IMG/VR virus record: IMGVR_UViG_3300036780_000098
Span: 1-37,109 of that record
Reading direction: 5' to 3' (one strand)
Origin: a virus
Length of the DNA stretch: 37,109 bases
The notes under the pieces: generated by a model
What the model was told of the DNA's origin: nothing
What the model saw: the letters and a program-made list of their open reading frames with translations, nothing else
Database searches by the model: none
Translations under genes and position numbers: made by a program
Shown: one piece after another, positions 21,871 through 31,400 of the stretch
Numbering within the stretch: the stretch's first letter is position 1
How the letters are laid out: the number at the start of each line of letters is the position of its first letter

Positions 21871-22797
21871 GTGGGCCCCTACGATCTCGGCGCGCCCGTG
21901 CCCACGGGCGACCTCCCGTTCTATGTCGTTGACGATGCCGGGAACCCGGTCAACGCGTCGGAGACGCCGGTCCTGACGATCACCCTCCCGGACCAGACCA
22001 CCGCGACGCCCACGGTCAGCGACAGCCCGGCCACGACCGGCACCTACCTGCCCGCTGACCCGTTCGTCACCACCCAGGCCGGCCACCACCTCTGGGCATG
22101 GACCGTCGCCGGCACCTACCCGGCCGCCTATGCGGACTCATTCGAGGTTCGCTCCTCGCCGGACCCGACGATCACCAGCCTGGCCGAGGACCGCGAGATC
22201 CTGAAACTCCCGGCCACGGACACGTCCAAGGACAGCGTGATCCGCGGCTACAGCCAGGCGGTCACCGAATGGATCGAGTACGTGTGCGGGCCGGTGGTCA
22301 CCCAGCAGGTGACCGAGATCGTGCGCGCGCAGGGCAGCGTGTTCATCCTGTCGAAGCCGCCGGTCCGCACCGACATGGGCACCACGTTCTCTGACCCCAA
22401 CCGCCGCGACGGCTCGACGACGAACGGCCTGGTGAGCGTGACGCCGCTGCTGACCTACGGGTTCATGTACGACCTGAGCACGCTCCTGGTGGACGGGCCG
22501 CGGGGGATCGTCCGCATGTACGCGGGCCTGCCGTTCTTCTACTCCGGCGACCCCTACAGCCAGTACCAGGTGACGTACTGGGCGGGCCGCAAGATCATCC
22601 CGTGGGGCATCTATGAGGCGCACAAGATCGCGCTCAAGCATGTGTACGGGGTGAACCGCGGCGGCATGGCCGGCGCCGGGTCGATGGCCGCCGACGAGGA
22701 GACCACCCCGACCGGGTTCGGGTTCAGTGTGCCGAACCGGGCGATCGAGCTGCTCACCCCGCATTCGGGCAAAGCGAGCAGGGCGGCGTTCGCGTGA
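21871..22797 (+). CDS. head-tail connector (adaptor) with N-terminal Ig-like domain
   Basis: This is a 308-residue protein starting at GTG 21871, after GGAGAGG about ten bases upstream. Residues 10-95 look like an immunoglobulin-type beta sandwich (GDLPFYVVDDAGNPV, TGTYLPADPF, YADSFEVRSSPD). Residues 100-290 resemble HK97 gp6-type adaptors: helices with DREILKLPATD and IRGYSQAVTEWIEYVCGP, a beta part, then helices with YEAHKIALKHVYGV. Adaptors form the ring beneath the portal. The Ig-like extension could project from the virion surface. Confidence 0.75.
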   Translation: MGPYDLGAPVPTGDLPFYVVDDAGNPVNASETPVLTITLPDQTTATPTVSDSPATTGTYLPADPFVTTQAGHHLWAWTVAGTYPAAYADSFEVRSSPDPTITSLAEDREILKLPATDTSKDSVIRGYSQAVTEWIEYVCGPVVTQQVTEIVRAQGSVFILSKPPVRTDMGTTFSDPNRRDGSTTNGLVSVTPLLTYGFMYDLSTLLVDGPRGIVRMYAGLPFFYSGDPYSQYQVTYWAGRKIIPWGIYEAHKIALKHVYGVNRGGMAGAGSMAADEETTPTGFGFSVPNRAIELLTPHSGKASRAAFA

Positions 22798-23306
22798 GCA
22801 CCACGACGCAAGTCCCCGATGTCCTGGACTACCTGGTGGCCGCGTGCCAGGCGAGCGCATCCCTGGGTGCTGCCAGGCCGCCGGTGCTGGTCTTCGACGG
22901 GCCGAACATCACCGATGACCCGCTCACCGAGCCGCTGCGGCTGTGGGTCGGCTACAACCCGCTGGGGCCCACTGAGCCGGACGTGGAGACCGATCAGGAC
23001 TGGCCGGTGCTGGATGCCGCGCGGACCCTGGACGAGACCGCTGAGATCGTCTGCGCGGCGGAGGCGTGGTCGGGGACGCCGACGGTGAAGACGGTCCGGG
23101 ACCAGTGCGATGCGATCGTCGCCGCGGTGGCGGTGCTGCTGCGGGGCACTCCGGCGGTGGGTGGCCCGGGTGACACGCAGATGGGCGGGCTCGTGTTCTG
23201 GTCGCGGGTGACGGCGGGCCAGTGGTATCAGCGGCCGTCGCAGGACGGGATCGCTGTCATGCACGTTTTCAAGATCATGTACCTGGCCAGGCTGACCACG
23301 TCCTAG
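22794..23306 (+). CDS. neck / tail-terminator-like protein
   Basis: This is a 170-residue protein, its GTG overlapping the connector stop. It has alternating helices and strands and ends in strands with QDGIAVMHVFKIMYLARL, as in tail terminator proteins of siphoviruses that sit between connector and tube genes. The assignment depends on gene order and size. There is no catalytic motif. Confidence 0.65.
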   Translation: MSTTTQVPDVLDYLVAACQASASLGAARPPVLVFDGPNITDDPLTEPLRLWVGYNPLGPTEPDVETDQDWPVLDAARTLDETAEIVCAAEAWSGTPTVKTVRDQCDAIVAAVAVLLRGTPAVGGPGDTQMGGLVFWSRVTAGQWYQRPSQDGIAVMHVFKIMYLARLTTS

Positions 23307-23316
23307 GAGGCGGCAA

Positions 23317-23541
23317 GTGCAGTACAGGTGTATCAAGGCCCGGCTGGGCACCAAGGTGGGCGCCGTCGTGGACGTGCCCGACGGCGCGGCCGTGTCGCCG
23401 CTCTACTACGAGCCCGTCGAGCAGGCAAGCCCCCCGCCGGCTGGCCCGCCCGGGCCGCCGGTTTCCCCCGTCCCGGCTTCGCCGCCGCCGCCGAGCTTGC
23501 CCGCGTCTTCGGCCCCCGCTAGCGAAGGGACACCGGCATGA
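23317..23541 (+). CDS. small protein with Pro-rich tail
   Basis: This is a 74-residue protein. GTG 23317 follows TAGGAGG with six bases between. A compact N-terminal beta domain of about 34 residues (YRCIKARLGTKVGAVVDVPDG) is followed by 40 residues of Pro, Ala and Ser. It is coupled to the tail tube gene. The role is unknown. Confidence 0.65.
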   Translation: MQYRCIKARLGTKVGAVVDVPDGAAVSPLYYEPVEQASPPPAGPPGPPVSPVPASPPPPSLPASSAPASEGTPA

Positions 23542-24623
23542 GCACGTACCCGGGTTCCGGTCTCAACACCCAGTTCTACGGCCCGGTCGTGGAGGACGAC
23601 TACGGTGTGGCGCCGACGCTGAGCGGCTCGTTCTTCTACCCGATCAAGGGCGGGGAGTCGCTGAAGAGCAAGAAGATCACGGTCCAGGGTGAGGGCCTGT
23701 TCAAGGGCGCCCTGCACGCGCAGGCGTCGCGGCGTGTGCTGGCCGGGTGGGATGCGGGCGGGAGTTTCGGCCTGGAGCTGCCGGCCCGGCACCTGCAGCA
23801 GTGGCTGTTCCCGATGTTCGGGTCGTACGGGCAGACGGCGTCGGCGCTGACGGAGGATTCGACGACGGGCGCCTATAAGGCGATCCACGCGCCGGGCCCG
23901 CTGCAGACGAACTCCTTCGCGCTGCAGAAGGGTGTCCCGTCGGTCGATGGGACGGTCGAGCCGTTCACCTATGTGGGCTGCAAGATCAGTGAGTGGGAGC
24001 TGTCGATCGCGAAGACGGCGATCGCCCAGCTGAGCATGACGATCATGGCCCGGAATGAGCTGGCCGGCGACGGCAACTCCGACCCGCTGAATGATTCGGT
24101 GCCGGACCTGGTGTCCTACGTCAAGCCGGTTGGCAGCGTGTTCCACTGGGCGCAGATGTCGCTGTACACGGGCGGTACAGCCTCGACCACCGACGGGGTG
24201 ACCACGGTATCGGGTGCGTCGCTGGCGGCGAATGTGAAGTCCGCGTCGATCAAGTACACGACCCCGCTGGACGGTGACCGGTATTTCGCTGGCGGCGCGG
24301 GGTTCCGGGACGAGCCGGTGGACAACGGCCTGCGGCAGATCGCGGTGTCCTATGAGGCGGAGTGGCTGTCGGCGGAGGCGCAGTACGACGCCTATGCGAG
24401 CGATACTCCGGCGACGCTGGCGCTGACGTTCACCGGGCCGGGGATCGGCACCGGCAGCGATAACAGCATGTTCAGTGTGCTGATCCCGGAGATGTTCATC
24501 GACGGGGAGCCGCCGGACGTCGCGGGCCCGCAGGTGGTCACGCAGAAGCTGGCCCTGTCTGGCCTGGACGATGCGGTGAACAACGTGATCCAGGGGACGT
24601 ACTGGACGACGGACACCACCTGA
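23538..24623 (+). CDS. major tail tube protein
   Basis: This is a 361-residue protein, the expected size and place for a siphovirus tube subunit. It begins GSGLNTQFYGPVVEDDYGVAP, contains tube-type strands (KGGESLKSKKITVQGEG, GGSFGLELPARHLQQWL, YVGCKISEWELSI), and ends with VVTQKLALSGLDDAVNNVIQGTYWT. It stacks as hexamers around the tape measure. Its ATG overlaps the preceding stop. Confidence 0.88.
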   Translation: MSTYPGSGLNTQFYGPVVEDDYGVAPTLSGSFFYPIKGGESLKSKKITVQGEGLFKGALHAQASRRVLAGWDAGGSFGLELPARHLQQWLFPMFGSYGQTASALTEDSTTGAYKAIHAPGPLQTNSFALQKGVPSVDGTVEPFTYVGCKISEWELSIAKTAIAQLSMTIMARNELAGDGNSDPLNDSVPDLVSYVKPVGSVFHWAQMSLYTGGTASTTDGVTTVSGASLAANVKSASIKYTTPLDGDRYFAGGAGFRDEPVDNGLRQIAVSYEAEWLSAEAQYDAYASDTPATLALTFTGPGIGTGSDNSMFSVLIPEMFIDGEPPDVAGPQVVTQKLALSGLDDAVNNVIQGTYWTTDTT

Positions 24624-25081
24624 TGGCCCAAAAGCGCGACAGCAGGGGCCGCTTCACCGGCAGCCCGCACCGCCAGCGGGAGCAGCAGCGGCGCCGCCGT
24701 TCCTCGGGGGGCCGCAGTATCGGCGATTTCGGGTCGCGGGTCACCACGCTGGGCGCGGTGGGCGGCGGCGGGGACCTGGGCGCGGCGGCGAACATCATCG
24801 CTGACCGGGCGCGCGGGCTGGCGTCGGGCTGGTCGGAGCAGATCCCGGGGGCGATCGGCGTCGAGGTGTCCGGGAAGGTGGCGACGATCTCCTGCCAGGT
24901 CGGGCCGGCCTACCCGAACGAGGTGGCCGGTGTGCGGCATCCGACATTCGGCCATGACCCGTGGGTGACGAACGAGCACCGGCCATTCCTCGGCCCGGCG
25001 GCTGACCAGGCGAGCGGCAAGGCGATGGCCCGGTACGCGAAAAAAATAGACGGCTGGGCGCGGAAGGCGGGTTTTGAATGA
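24623..25081 (+). CDS. HK97 gp10-like neck/tail completion protein
   Basis: This is a 152-residue protein with a very basic N-terminus (residues 1-32) and a C-terminal part with VGPAYPNEVAGVRHPTFG, RPFLGPAADQ and a terminal helix, features seen in gp10-like completion proteins. These genes usually precede the tube gene, so its position after the tube gene is atypical. It is coupled on both sides by one- and four-base overlaps. Confidence 0.65.
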   Translation: MAQKRDSRGRFTGSPHRQREQQRRRRSSGGRSIGDFGSRVTTLGAVGGGGDLGAAANIIADRARGLASGWSEQIPGAIGVEVSGKVATISCQVGPAYPNEVAGVRHPTFGHDPWVTNEHRPFLGPAADQASGKAMARYAKKIDGWARKAGFE

Positions 25082-25500
25082 TCCTCGACTATGACGGCAA
25101 GTCGTGGAACTTCGACCGTGACGCGATCACGATCGACGAGTGGCGGCAGCTGAAGAAGATCTACAAGATGACGCCGGGCGTCTGGCAGGGCGCTGTCGCC
25201 GAGGCGGACCCGGACGCGTCGACGTTCCTGTACTGGCTGATGCTGCGGCAGGCGGGCAACCAGCAGGCCACCCTGGGTGACCACCTGCGGCCGGACATCA
25301 TCGCGCTGAACCATGCGCTCGCCGAGGCCAACGAGGCCGAGGCCGAGGCCGAGGCTCAGGCTGCCGCCGAGGGTGAGGCTGAGCCGGACCCTACGGCCCA
25401 GCCCCCGCCGTCGCCATCCCCGGCGTCACCCTCGCCGCCGGCAGCGCCCAGCCCGCCGCCCGCCGCACCGGAGGGGGTGACCGCACCCACCGCGTCCTGA
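25078..25500 (+). CDS. tail assembly chaperone (gpG-like)
   Basis: This is a 140-residue protein with an N-terminal helical domain (DEWRQLKKIYKMTPGVWQ) and a Glu/Ala stretch encoded by GCCGAG repeats at 25321-25356. A Pro/Ser tail follows. It stands directly before the tape measure gene, as in lambda-like phages, and would coat the tape measure during assembly. A candidate slippery site near its end would yield a longer form. Confidence 0.82.
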   Translation: MILDYDGKSWNFDRDAITIDEWRQLKKIYKMTPGVWQGAVAEADPDASTFLYWLMLRQAGNQQATLGDHLRPDIIALNHALAEANEAEAEAEAQAAAEGEAEPDPTAQPPPSPSPASPSPPAAPSPPPAAPEGVTAPTAS

Positions 25501-25658
25501 CCGGCGACATCGAGCAGCTGTACGCCGAGTACCTGTTCCCCCTCGGCCACATCTGCCACCTGTCCCGCGACGACGTCGGGCGCCTGAACCTGCAGGACTT
25601 CGCCACCTACCTTGACGCCACCGACGCCTACATCGAGGCGATGAACCGGAAGGAGTGA
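25078..25658 (+). CDS. gpGT-like chaperone by predicted -1 frameshift
   Basis: The frame one base back is open from the stop at 25374 to the TGA at 25656-25658. It encodes about 60 residues that have no start codon of their own (DIEQLYAEYLFPLGHICHL...LNLQDFATYLDATDAYI), a typical T-domain sequence. Slippage at G-GGG-GTG (25473-25479) would replace the last eight residues of the short form and give a 193-residue fusion. The P-site codon re-pairs perfectly; the A-site pairing is weaker. The long form would bind tape measure while the short form gives the correct ratio. Confidence 0.72.
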
Positions 25659-25660
25659 GC

Positions 25661-27871
25661 ATGGCCGGGAACCTGGTCAAGAAGGTCATGCTCAAGATCG
25701 TCGCCGACGACGGCGACAGCGAAGAGAAGCTCGACCGCATCTCGGAGAAGGCGGACGAGCTGGGCCGCAAGCACCCCGAGATCAAGGTCCGGGTGGACGC
25801 GGCCGCCGCGTCGGCGAAGGTGGCGGTGCTGCGGCGGGAACTGAAGGACGCGGGCAAGGACGCCGAGCAGCCGCACCACTTCAGTCTGTCCGGGATCATG
25901 CCCGCGATCGGCGAGATGTCCATGTTCCAGAAGGTCATGCTGGCCACGAACATCGCGACCACGTTCGCGGAGCCGCTGATGGCCGGCCTGACCGTCGTCG
26001 TCGGCGGCCTCACCAGTGCGCTGGCCGCGGGCGGGATCGGCCTGGGTGCGTACGGTCTGGCCCTCGAAGGGCTGATCAAGTCCGGGTACAAGCCGCTCAC
26101 CGGCGCGATCTCGGGGGCGAAGAAGGAGTGGGAGTCCTGGTCGGAGTCTCTGGCGAAGCCGGTCGCGGCGCCGGTGATCGGGTTGCTGCATCAGGTGCCG
26201 GGCCTGCTGAAGGACATCACCCCGTTCGCGAAGTCGGCGGCGTCCGCCCTCACCGGCCTCGTCCACCAGTTGTCCGCGGGCCTGCAGTCCAGCGGGTTCC
26301 AGGACTGGCTGCATTCGATCCTGCCTGAGGTGAAGCCGGTGATCACCGGGCTGGGCCAGGCGATCGGGCACATCGTGGTCGGGATCGGCGGGATCATCAA
26401 GGCGTTCGCGCCGGTGGGGCCGGTGATCATCGGCGGCCTGGACAAGATCACGGCGAGGTTCGCCCACTGGGGCCAGACCCTCTCATCGCACTCCGGTTTC
26501 AAGTCGCTGATGACGATGTTCAAGACGGAGACGCCGCTGGCGGTCGGCGTGCTGAAGAACCTCGGCTCGACGATCATGACGATCGTCAAGGACATGACGG
26601 GCCTGTCCGGGGTGGGAAACTCGAAGTTCCTGCTGCAGATGGCGATGCCGTTCACGTCACTGCTGCGGGTGCTCGTCCAGGCGAACCCGGCCCTGGTCCG
26701 GTTCGCCCTGTACGCGGCCGCGGCCGGGAGCGGGATCAAAAAGATATCGAACGTGTTCGGCACGAACGGCCTGGTGGGGGACGTCCAGTCGGCGATCAAC
26801 GTCCTGGGTAACTTCGGTCACGCGGCCGAGGACGCTGGCGCGGGGGAGAAGATCGCGGCCGCGGCGACGCGCATATGGGAGGGCGCGCAGGCCGGCCTGG
26901 ACGCGGTGATGGACGCGAACCCGATCGCCCTGATCGTGATCGCCGTGGTGGCGCTGATCGCCGTGGTGGTGCTGATGGTGACGCACCTGCACGAGACGGC
27001 GCACATTTTCGACATGGTCCGGCACGCCGGGGCGGTGGCGTTTGATGCGGTGCGCCACGCGGTGGCGACGGCGTTCGACTGGATCAAGGGGCACTGGCCG
27101 CTGCTGCTGGCGGTGCTGACCGGCCCGATCGGCATGGCGGTGCTGTTCATCGTCGATCACTGGCACACGCTGGTGTCCGATACGCATCAGGCGTGGTCGG
27201 ACATCGTGAATTTCCTGCATTCGGCCTGGTCGGACATCGTGAACGGGATACACACGGCCTGGTCGGACGTGGTGAACCTGACGCATTCGGGCTGGTCGGA
27301 TGTGATCAACGTGCTGCATTCGGCGTGGTCGTCGATCGTGAACGCGGTCAGCGGCGGGGTGCATCAGGTCGAGTCGTTCTTCTCTTCGCTGCCGGGCCGG
27401 ATCGTCGGCTTCCTGGCCTCCTTGCCGGGGATGCTGTTCAGCGCGGGCGTGCATGCGATGGAAGGGCTGATCAGCGGCCTGGGCTCGATGATCGGCAAGG
27501 TCGGGTCCGTCGTGAGCGGTATCGCGGGCAAGGTGGCCGGGTTCTTCGGCTTGTCGCCGGCGCGGGAGGGGCCGCTGTCGGGGGGCGGGGCGCCGTTCAT
27601 CCGCGGCCAGCATTTCGCCGCGGACTTCGCCGCGGGGATGGTGTCCGGCCATCCGGGGATCACGTCGGCCGCGGCCGCGCTGGCCGGTGCGACGGGGATG
27701 GCGAGCCGGGCCGGTGCTGGCGGTGCGGGGCAGAAGTTCACGTTCGAGTTCGCCGGCGGCGGCGGCACCGAGCTGGATCACGCCATATGGGAGTGGTTCG
27801 TCCGCAACGTGCGCGTGAAGGGCGGCGGCGGCCCGAACTCGGTGCAGCGGGCACTGGGGCAAGGCACCTAG
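25661..27871 (+). CDS. tail tape measure protein
   Basis: ATG 25661 has GGAAGGAG upstream; a GTG two codons earlier overlaps the chaperone stop. The product is about 737 residues. It starts with basic/acidic coiled segments, has a Gly-rich hydrophobic region (about 100-150), two strongly hydrophobic helices (for example residues 421-440), an 11-residue repeat block (509-563) and a Gly/Ala C-terminus. It would set tail length; at about 0.15 nm per residue this means about 110 nm. No lysozyme-type peptidase domain is seen. Confidence 0.92.
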   Translation: MAGNLVKKVMLKIVADDGDSEEKLDRISEKADELGRKHPEIKVRVDAAAASAKVAVLRRELKDAGKDAEQPHHFSLSGIMPAIGEMSMFQKVMLATNIATTFAEPLMAGLTVVVGGLTSALAAGGIGLGAYGLALEGLIKSGYKPLTGAISGAKKEWESWSESLAKPVAAPVIGLLHQVPGLLKDITPFAKSAASALTGLVHQLSAGLQSSGFQDWLHSILPEVKPVITGLGQAIGHIVVGIGGIIKAFAPVGPVIIGGLDKITARFAHWGQTLSSHSGFKSLMTMFKTETPLAVGVLKNLGSTIMTIVKDMTGLSGVGNSKFLLQMAMPFTSLLRVLVQANPALVRFALYAAAAGSGIKKISNVFGTNGLVGDVQSAINVLGNFGHAAEDAGAGEKIAAAATRIWEGAQAGLDAVMDANPIALIVIAVVALIAVVVLMVTHLHETAHIFDMVRHAGAVAFDAVRHAVATAFDWIKGHWPLLLAVLTGPIGMAVLFIVDHWHTLVSDTHQAWSDIVNFLHSAWSDIVNGIHTAWSDVVNLTHSGWSDVINVLHSAWSSIVNAVSGGVHQVESFFSSLPGRIVGFLASLPGMLFSAGVHAMEGLISGLGSMIGKVGSVVSGIAGKVAGFFGLSPAREGPLSGGGAPFIRGQHFAADFAAGMVSGHPGITSAAAALAGATGMASRAGAGGAGQKFTFEFAGGGGTELDHAIWEWFVRNVRVKGGGGPNSVQRALGQGT
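27185..27349 (+). repeat. five 33-bp repeats in the tape measure gene
   Basis: Five units of 33 bp encode HxxWSDIVNxx-type 11-residue repeats (consensus H-S-A-W-S-D-[IV]-V-N). Trp comes at each fourth position and the spacing is exact. Such Trp/Phe repeats at 11-residue intervals are a known feature of tape measures and match helical turns of the tail. Confidence 0.85.
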
Positions 27872-27883
27872 CAGAGGAGAGGT

Positions 27884-28042
27884 ATGGCGAACAAGCAGAC
27901 GTTCACCGTCGTCAAGAGCGCGACGGTGCGCGTAACCCACGAACACCGGTTCGACGAGCCGGACGACAAGTGCCGGTGCGGCAAGGCCGAGCACGAGACC
28001 GACGGGCCAGTGCAGGTGACGGAGGTGACCAGCGGTGAGTGA
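27884..28042 (+). CDS. 52-residue protein with Cys/His pair
   Basis: The ATG follows GAGGAGAGGT. The protein is beta-rich and has CRCGKAEHE near residues 31-39. It lies between the tape measure and tail genes and overlaps the next GTG by eight bases. The function is unknown; it may be a small tail component. Confidence 0.6.
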   Translation: MANKQTFTVVKSATVRVTHEHRFDEPDDKCRCGKAEHETDGPVQVTEVTSGE

Positions 28043-28403
28043 CGGACCATCGGCGGCGGGCGCGGACGCGATGCTGACCGCGCTGATAGCCGACTTCGCG
28101 GACGTGCAGCTGCACACCGCCGACCCCGGCGGCGCGGGCACCACCAGCGTGTCCAGTGTGACCACCCGCGAGGCGGAAACCTGGGGGTCACCGTCGGCCG
28201 GTTCCGTGTCGGCCAGCGGCACGCCGACCTGGTCCAGCTGGGCCGGGACCAACGGTGAGGAGGTCACCGATATTTCCGGCTGGTCGGCGCCGACCAGCGG
28301 CACGTTCGGCGATTCGATCCAGCTCGGCTCCGGGGTGACCCTGTTCACCGGGGACACGCTGGAGCTGACCGCGGTCACCATCTCGATCCCGACCGCGTCT
28401 TAG
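28035..28403 (+). CDS. minor tail or virion protein
   Basis: This is a 122-residue protein rich in Ser, Thr and Gly. Residues 10-50 have DAMLTALIADFADVQLHTADPGGAGTT-type sequence, which I know from small actinophage tail genes, and the rest is beta-sandwich-like (WSAPTSGTFGDSIQL, FTGDTLELTAVTISI). Likely a small structural protein near the tail tip. Assigned from order and composition. Confidence 0.65.
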   Translation: MSDGPSAAGADAMLTALIADFADVQLHTADPGGAGTTSVSSVTTREAETWGSPSAGSVSASGTPTWSSWAGTNGEEVTDISGWSAPTSGTFGDSIQLGSGVTLFTGDTLELTAVTISIPTAS

Positions 28404-28411
28404 GCGCGGGG

Positions 28412-31400
28412 GTGCCTGGGCCGTACAACGTCTGCAACGGGACCGCCAGCAGCGGCAGTGCGACGCTGACGGTCACCGTCGGCTCAGGCACGCCCACCGG
28501 CGGCAGCAGCGCGGCCGGGGATCTGGTCTATGTCACGGGTGGCAACACCGGTGGCCTGAACGTCACCGGCGTCACCGACAGCCAGGGCAACACGTACACG
28601 CAGGCGCCGAACCCGGCGAACTCGTCTGGCGCCAACCAGCGGTGCAGCATCTGGGCGTCGCTGACCACGAAGGCCCTGGTATCGGGCACGGACACGGTCA
28701 CGGTCACCTGGTCGTCCACCGGCGGGAACAAGTCGCTGATCGCCCGCGCGTGCAGCGGGGTGGCGTCGGCGTCGGCGGACCAGTCGGCGGGTGCGAACGG
28801 CACCAGCACCAGCCCGGGCTCGGGCGCGACCGGTGCGCTGGCGCAGGCGGGCGAGCTGGTGGTGGGCGCGATCCAGGACGCCACCGCGGGCGGCACGCCG
28901 ACCGGGCTCAGCTTCGGCACCGGGCTGACGGCCGGGAATACGACCGGGTTCGACGAGATCGTCTCCTCGACGTCGGCGGTGACCGCGTCCGGCACGATCA
29001 CCTCGGCGGCGTGGGGTGCGTGCGTGGCCACGTTCAAGATGGCCACCTTCACCGCGGCGGCCAGCCAGACGGTCACCCCGGACCAGTCGGCGCTGATGGA
29101 CAGCCTGCCTGCCACGGCCAGCCAGACGGTCACCCCGGCGCAGGCGGCGGCCGGGGTGGTGCTGACGGGTGAGCCGTACCTGATCGGCAGCGCGGGGCAC
29201 GCCACCGGCGCGGCCAGCCTCCAGGTGCCCGTGGGCAGCAACGGCGGCCACGCCTCCGGCGTGCAGGACGCGCTGCTCGTCGCTGGCGGCGCGTCCGGGA
29301 ACAGCGTCGAAGACGTCACCGACACGGCCAGCAACACCTACAGCCTGAGCCCCGGCGGCAGCGATGCCACGAAGCCGGGCACGTACCTGTTCGCGTCCCT
29401 CGGCCCGGCGCTGCTCGAGGCGGCCGGGTCGGTCACCCTCGGCTACGCCACCACCGCCGGAGCGAAGACCGGTATCGCCATCGGTGTGCCCGCGCCCGGC
29501 GGTCTGGACACGGCGGTGGCCGCCGACGGCGACAGCACCACCCCGTCGGTCACGACCGGCACCCTGGCCGAGCCGGGTGAGCTCGTGGTCGCGTTCTGCA
29601 CGTACGGGCAGGCGGGCGGCACGATGACGTGGGCGGACGGGTGGACGCAGCTGTGCGCCCCGTTCCAGGCCGCGGCCGGCCAGGAGTGGATGACCGCCGC
29701 CTACACCGTGGCCAGCGATACGAGCCCGGTCACCGCGGCGGGGACGATCGGCCTGGCGAACTGGACGATCGTCGCCCAGCCACTCATCCCCCAGCTGGCC
29801 ACCGCCGCCCAGACGGTCACGCCCAGCCAGGCCGCCACCCTGCACGTGACCGGCGGCGTGCGGGAGGCCACCGCAGCCCAGACGATCACCCCCGCGCAGG
29901 CGGTGGCCCCCGCGGTCGTCGCCACCGTCACCGCCACCGCCGCCGAGTCGGTCACGCCGGCACAGTCAGCCACGGCCCTGGTGGCCGGCCCGGGCCAGTT
30001 CCCCGACGCACCGCTCGGCGTGACCGCCGAGATCGCGCTGCCGTCCACCGGCACCGGCAGCGCTCCCACCGGCAGCAGCGGCGGCCTGGCAGGCGACTTC
30101 GGCAACACCTACCACGTGCCCAGCCTGGGCACGATCGACGTGGCCACGAAAGAATGGGTCGGCACCCTCGCCGGCTACCCGCCTGATGAGGTGGAACGCT
30201 GGCCGACCGCCCGCAAATGCTTCTTCAGCGCCTCGGACGGCACCGGCAGCGTGGCCAGCTTCCCGGTCACCTTCGGCTCCGACACGCAGGCCGCAAAAGA
30301 CCTCAAGATGCGCGCCTACCTGTGCTACAAGCCGGCGTACAACAGCGGCCTGTCCAGCTATGACGCCACGGTGGGGTCGGCCACCGCCGGGAACAGTCAC
30401 GGCGGCACGCAGGCCGACTGGATCGCCCTGAAGGCGTCGGTCGCCTGGCTCAGCTCCCACGGCCTGACCTGCGAAGTCGTGCTGTGGCACGAGATCGAGC
30501 ACCAGCCCCTCACCGCCGTCCAGTACTTCTCCATGCTGGCGTTCTATTCCAGCGCGGTCTCCGCCGTCCTCGGGACGGGCCACCTGCACCATGTCGCGTC
30601 GGCCGCCTACTCCGGGCAGCTGGTGGACTACTTCCCGGGCAAGCCGAACTTCAGCACGGAATGTTTCGTCGCCAAGGGCTGGACGGACTGCTACACGCAC
30701 TCCTGGTTCAACGGGTACCAGCTCGACGGAGGCACCACGCCGGCCGCCCCGGATTCGCTGATCGGCTTGTGCAACCGGAACAGCATCCCGTTCGGCGGGG
30801 TCATGGAGTTCGGCTGCGGCGGCGTGATCGCCGCGGGCCAGCAGCCCGCCGACACCAACGGCTACATCGACTACCTGACCGGCATCGCCGCGGCCTACCC
30901 GGGGTCCAGTTACATATGGTTCGCCGACACGACGGTCGGCAGCACGAATGACGTGATTCCTGGTTTTGCCAGCGGTGAGAGCGGCGGGTATGACGCCCGG
31001 CCGCACCTGCAGGCGCTGGCCGACGCGATCACCGGCGGCGCCGGTGGTGGTGGTGGCGGCGGTGGCGGTGGCGGTGGCACGGCCGGAGTCGTCTGGGAGG
31101 ACGTCACCGGCTACCTGTACGCGCCGGCCGGCCAGCCGGTGGTGACGCTGACCCGCGGCCGGCCGAACGAGTCGTCGCAGGTGAACCCGGGACAGGCCAC
31201 CTGCCAGATCGACAACCGGGCCGGGGATTTCACCGCCGCGAACCCGGGCGGCCGCTGGTACGGGCTGCTCAGCAAGAACACGCCGATCCGGTTCAGCGTG
31301 CCCAGCCAGGACGTGTACCTGCGCCTGGAGGACGACAGCACGTCGTGCGCGGCGTGCCCCACCGCGGCGGGCCTGGACATCACCGGCGGCATCGACGTCC

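Noticed and set aside
25321-25356. GCCGAG repeats as a CRISPR-like or satellite array
   Set aside because: The units are six bases with no spacers, in frame, and encode a Glu/Ala stretch of the tail chaperone.
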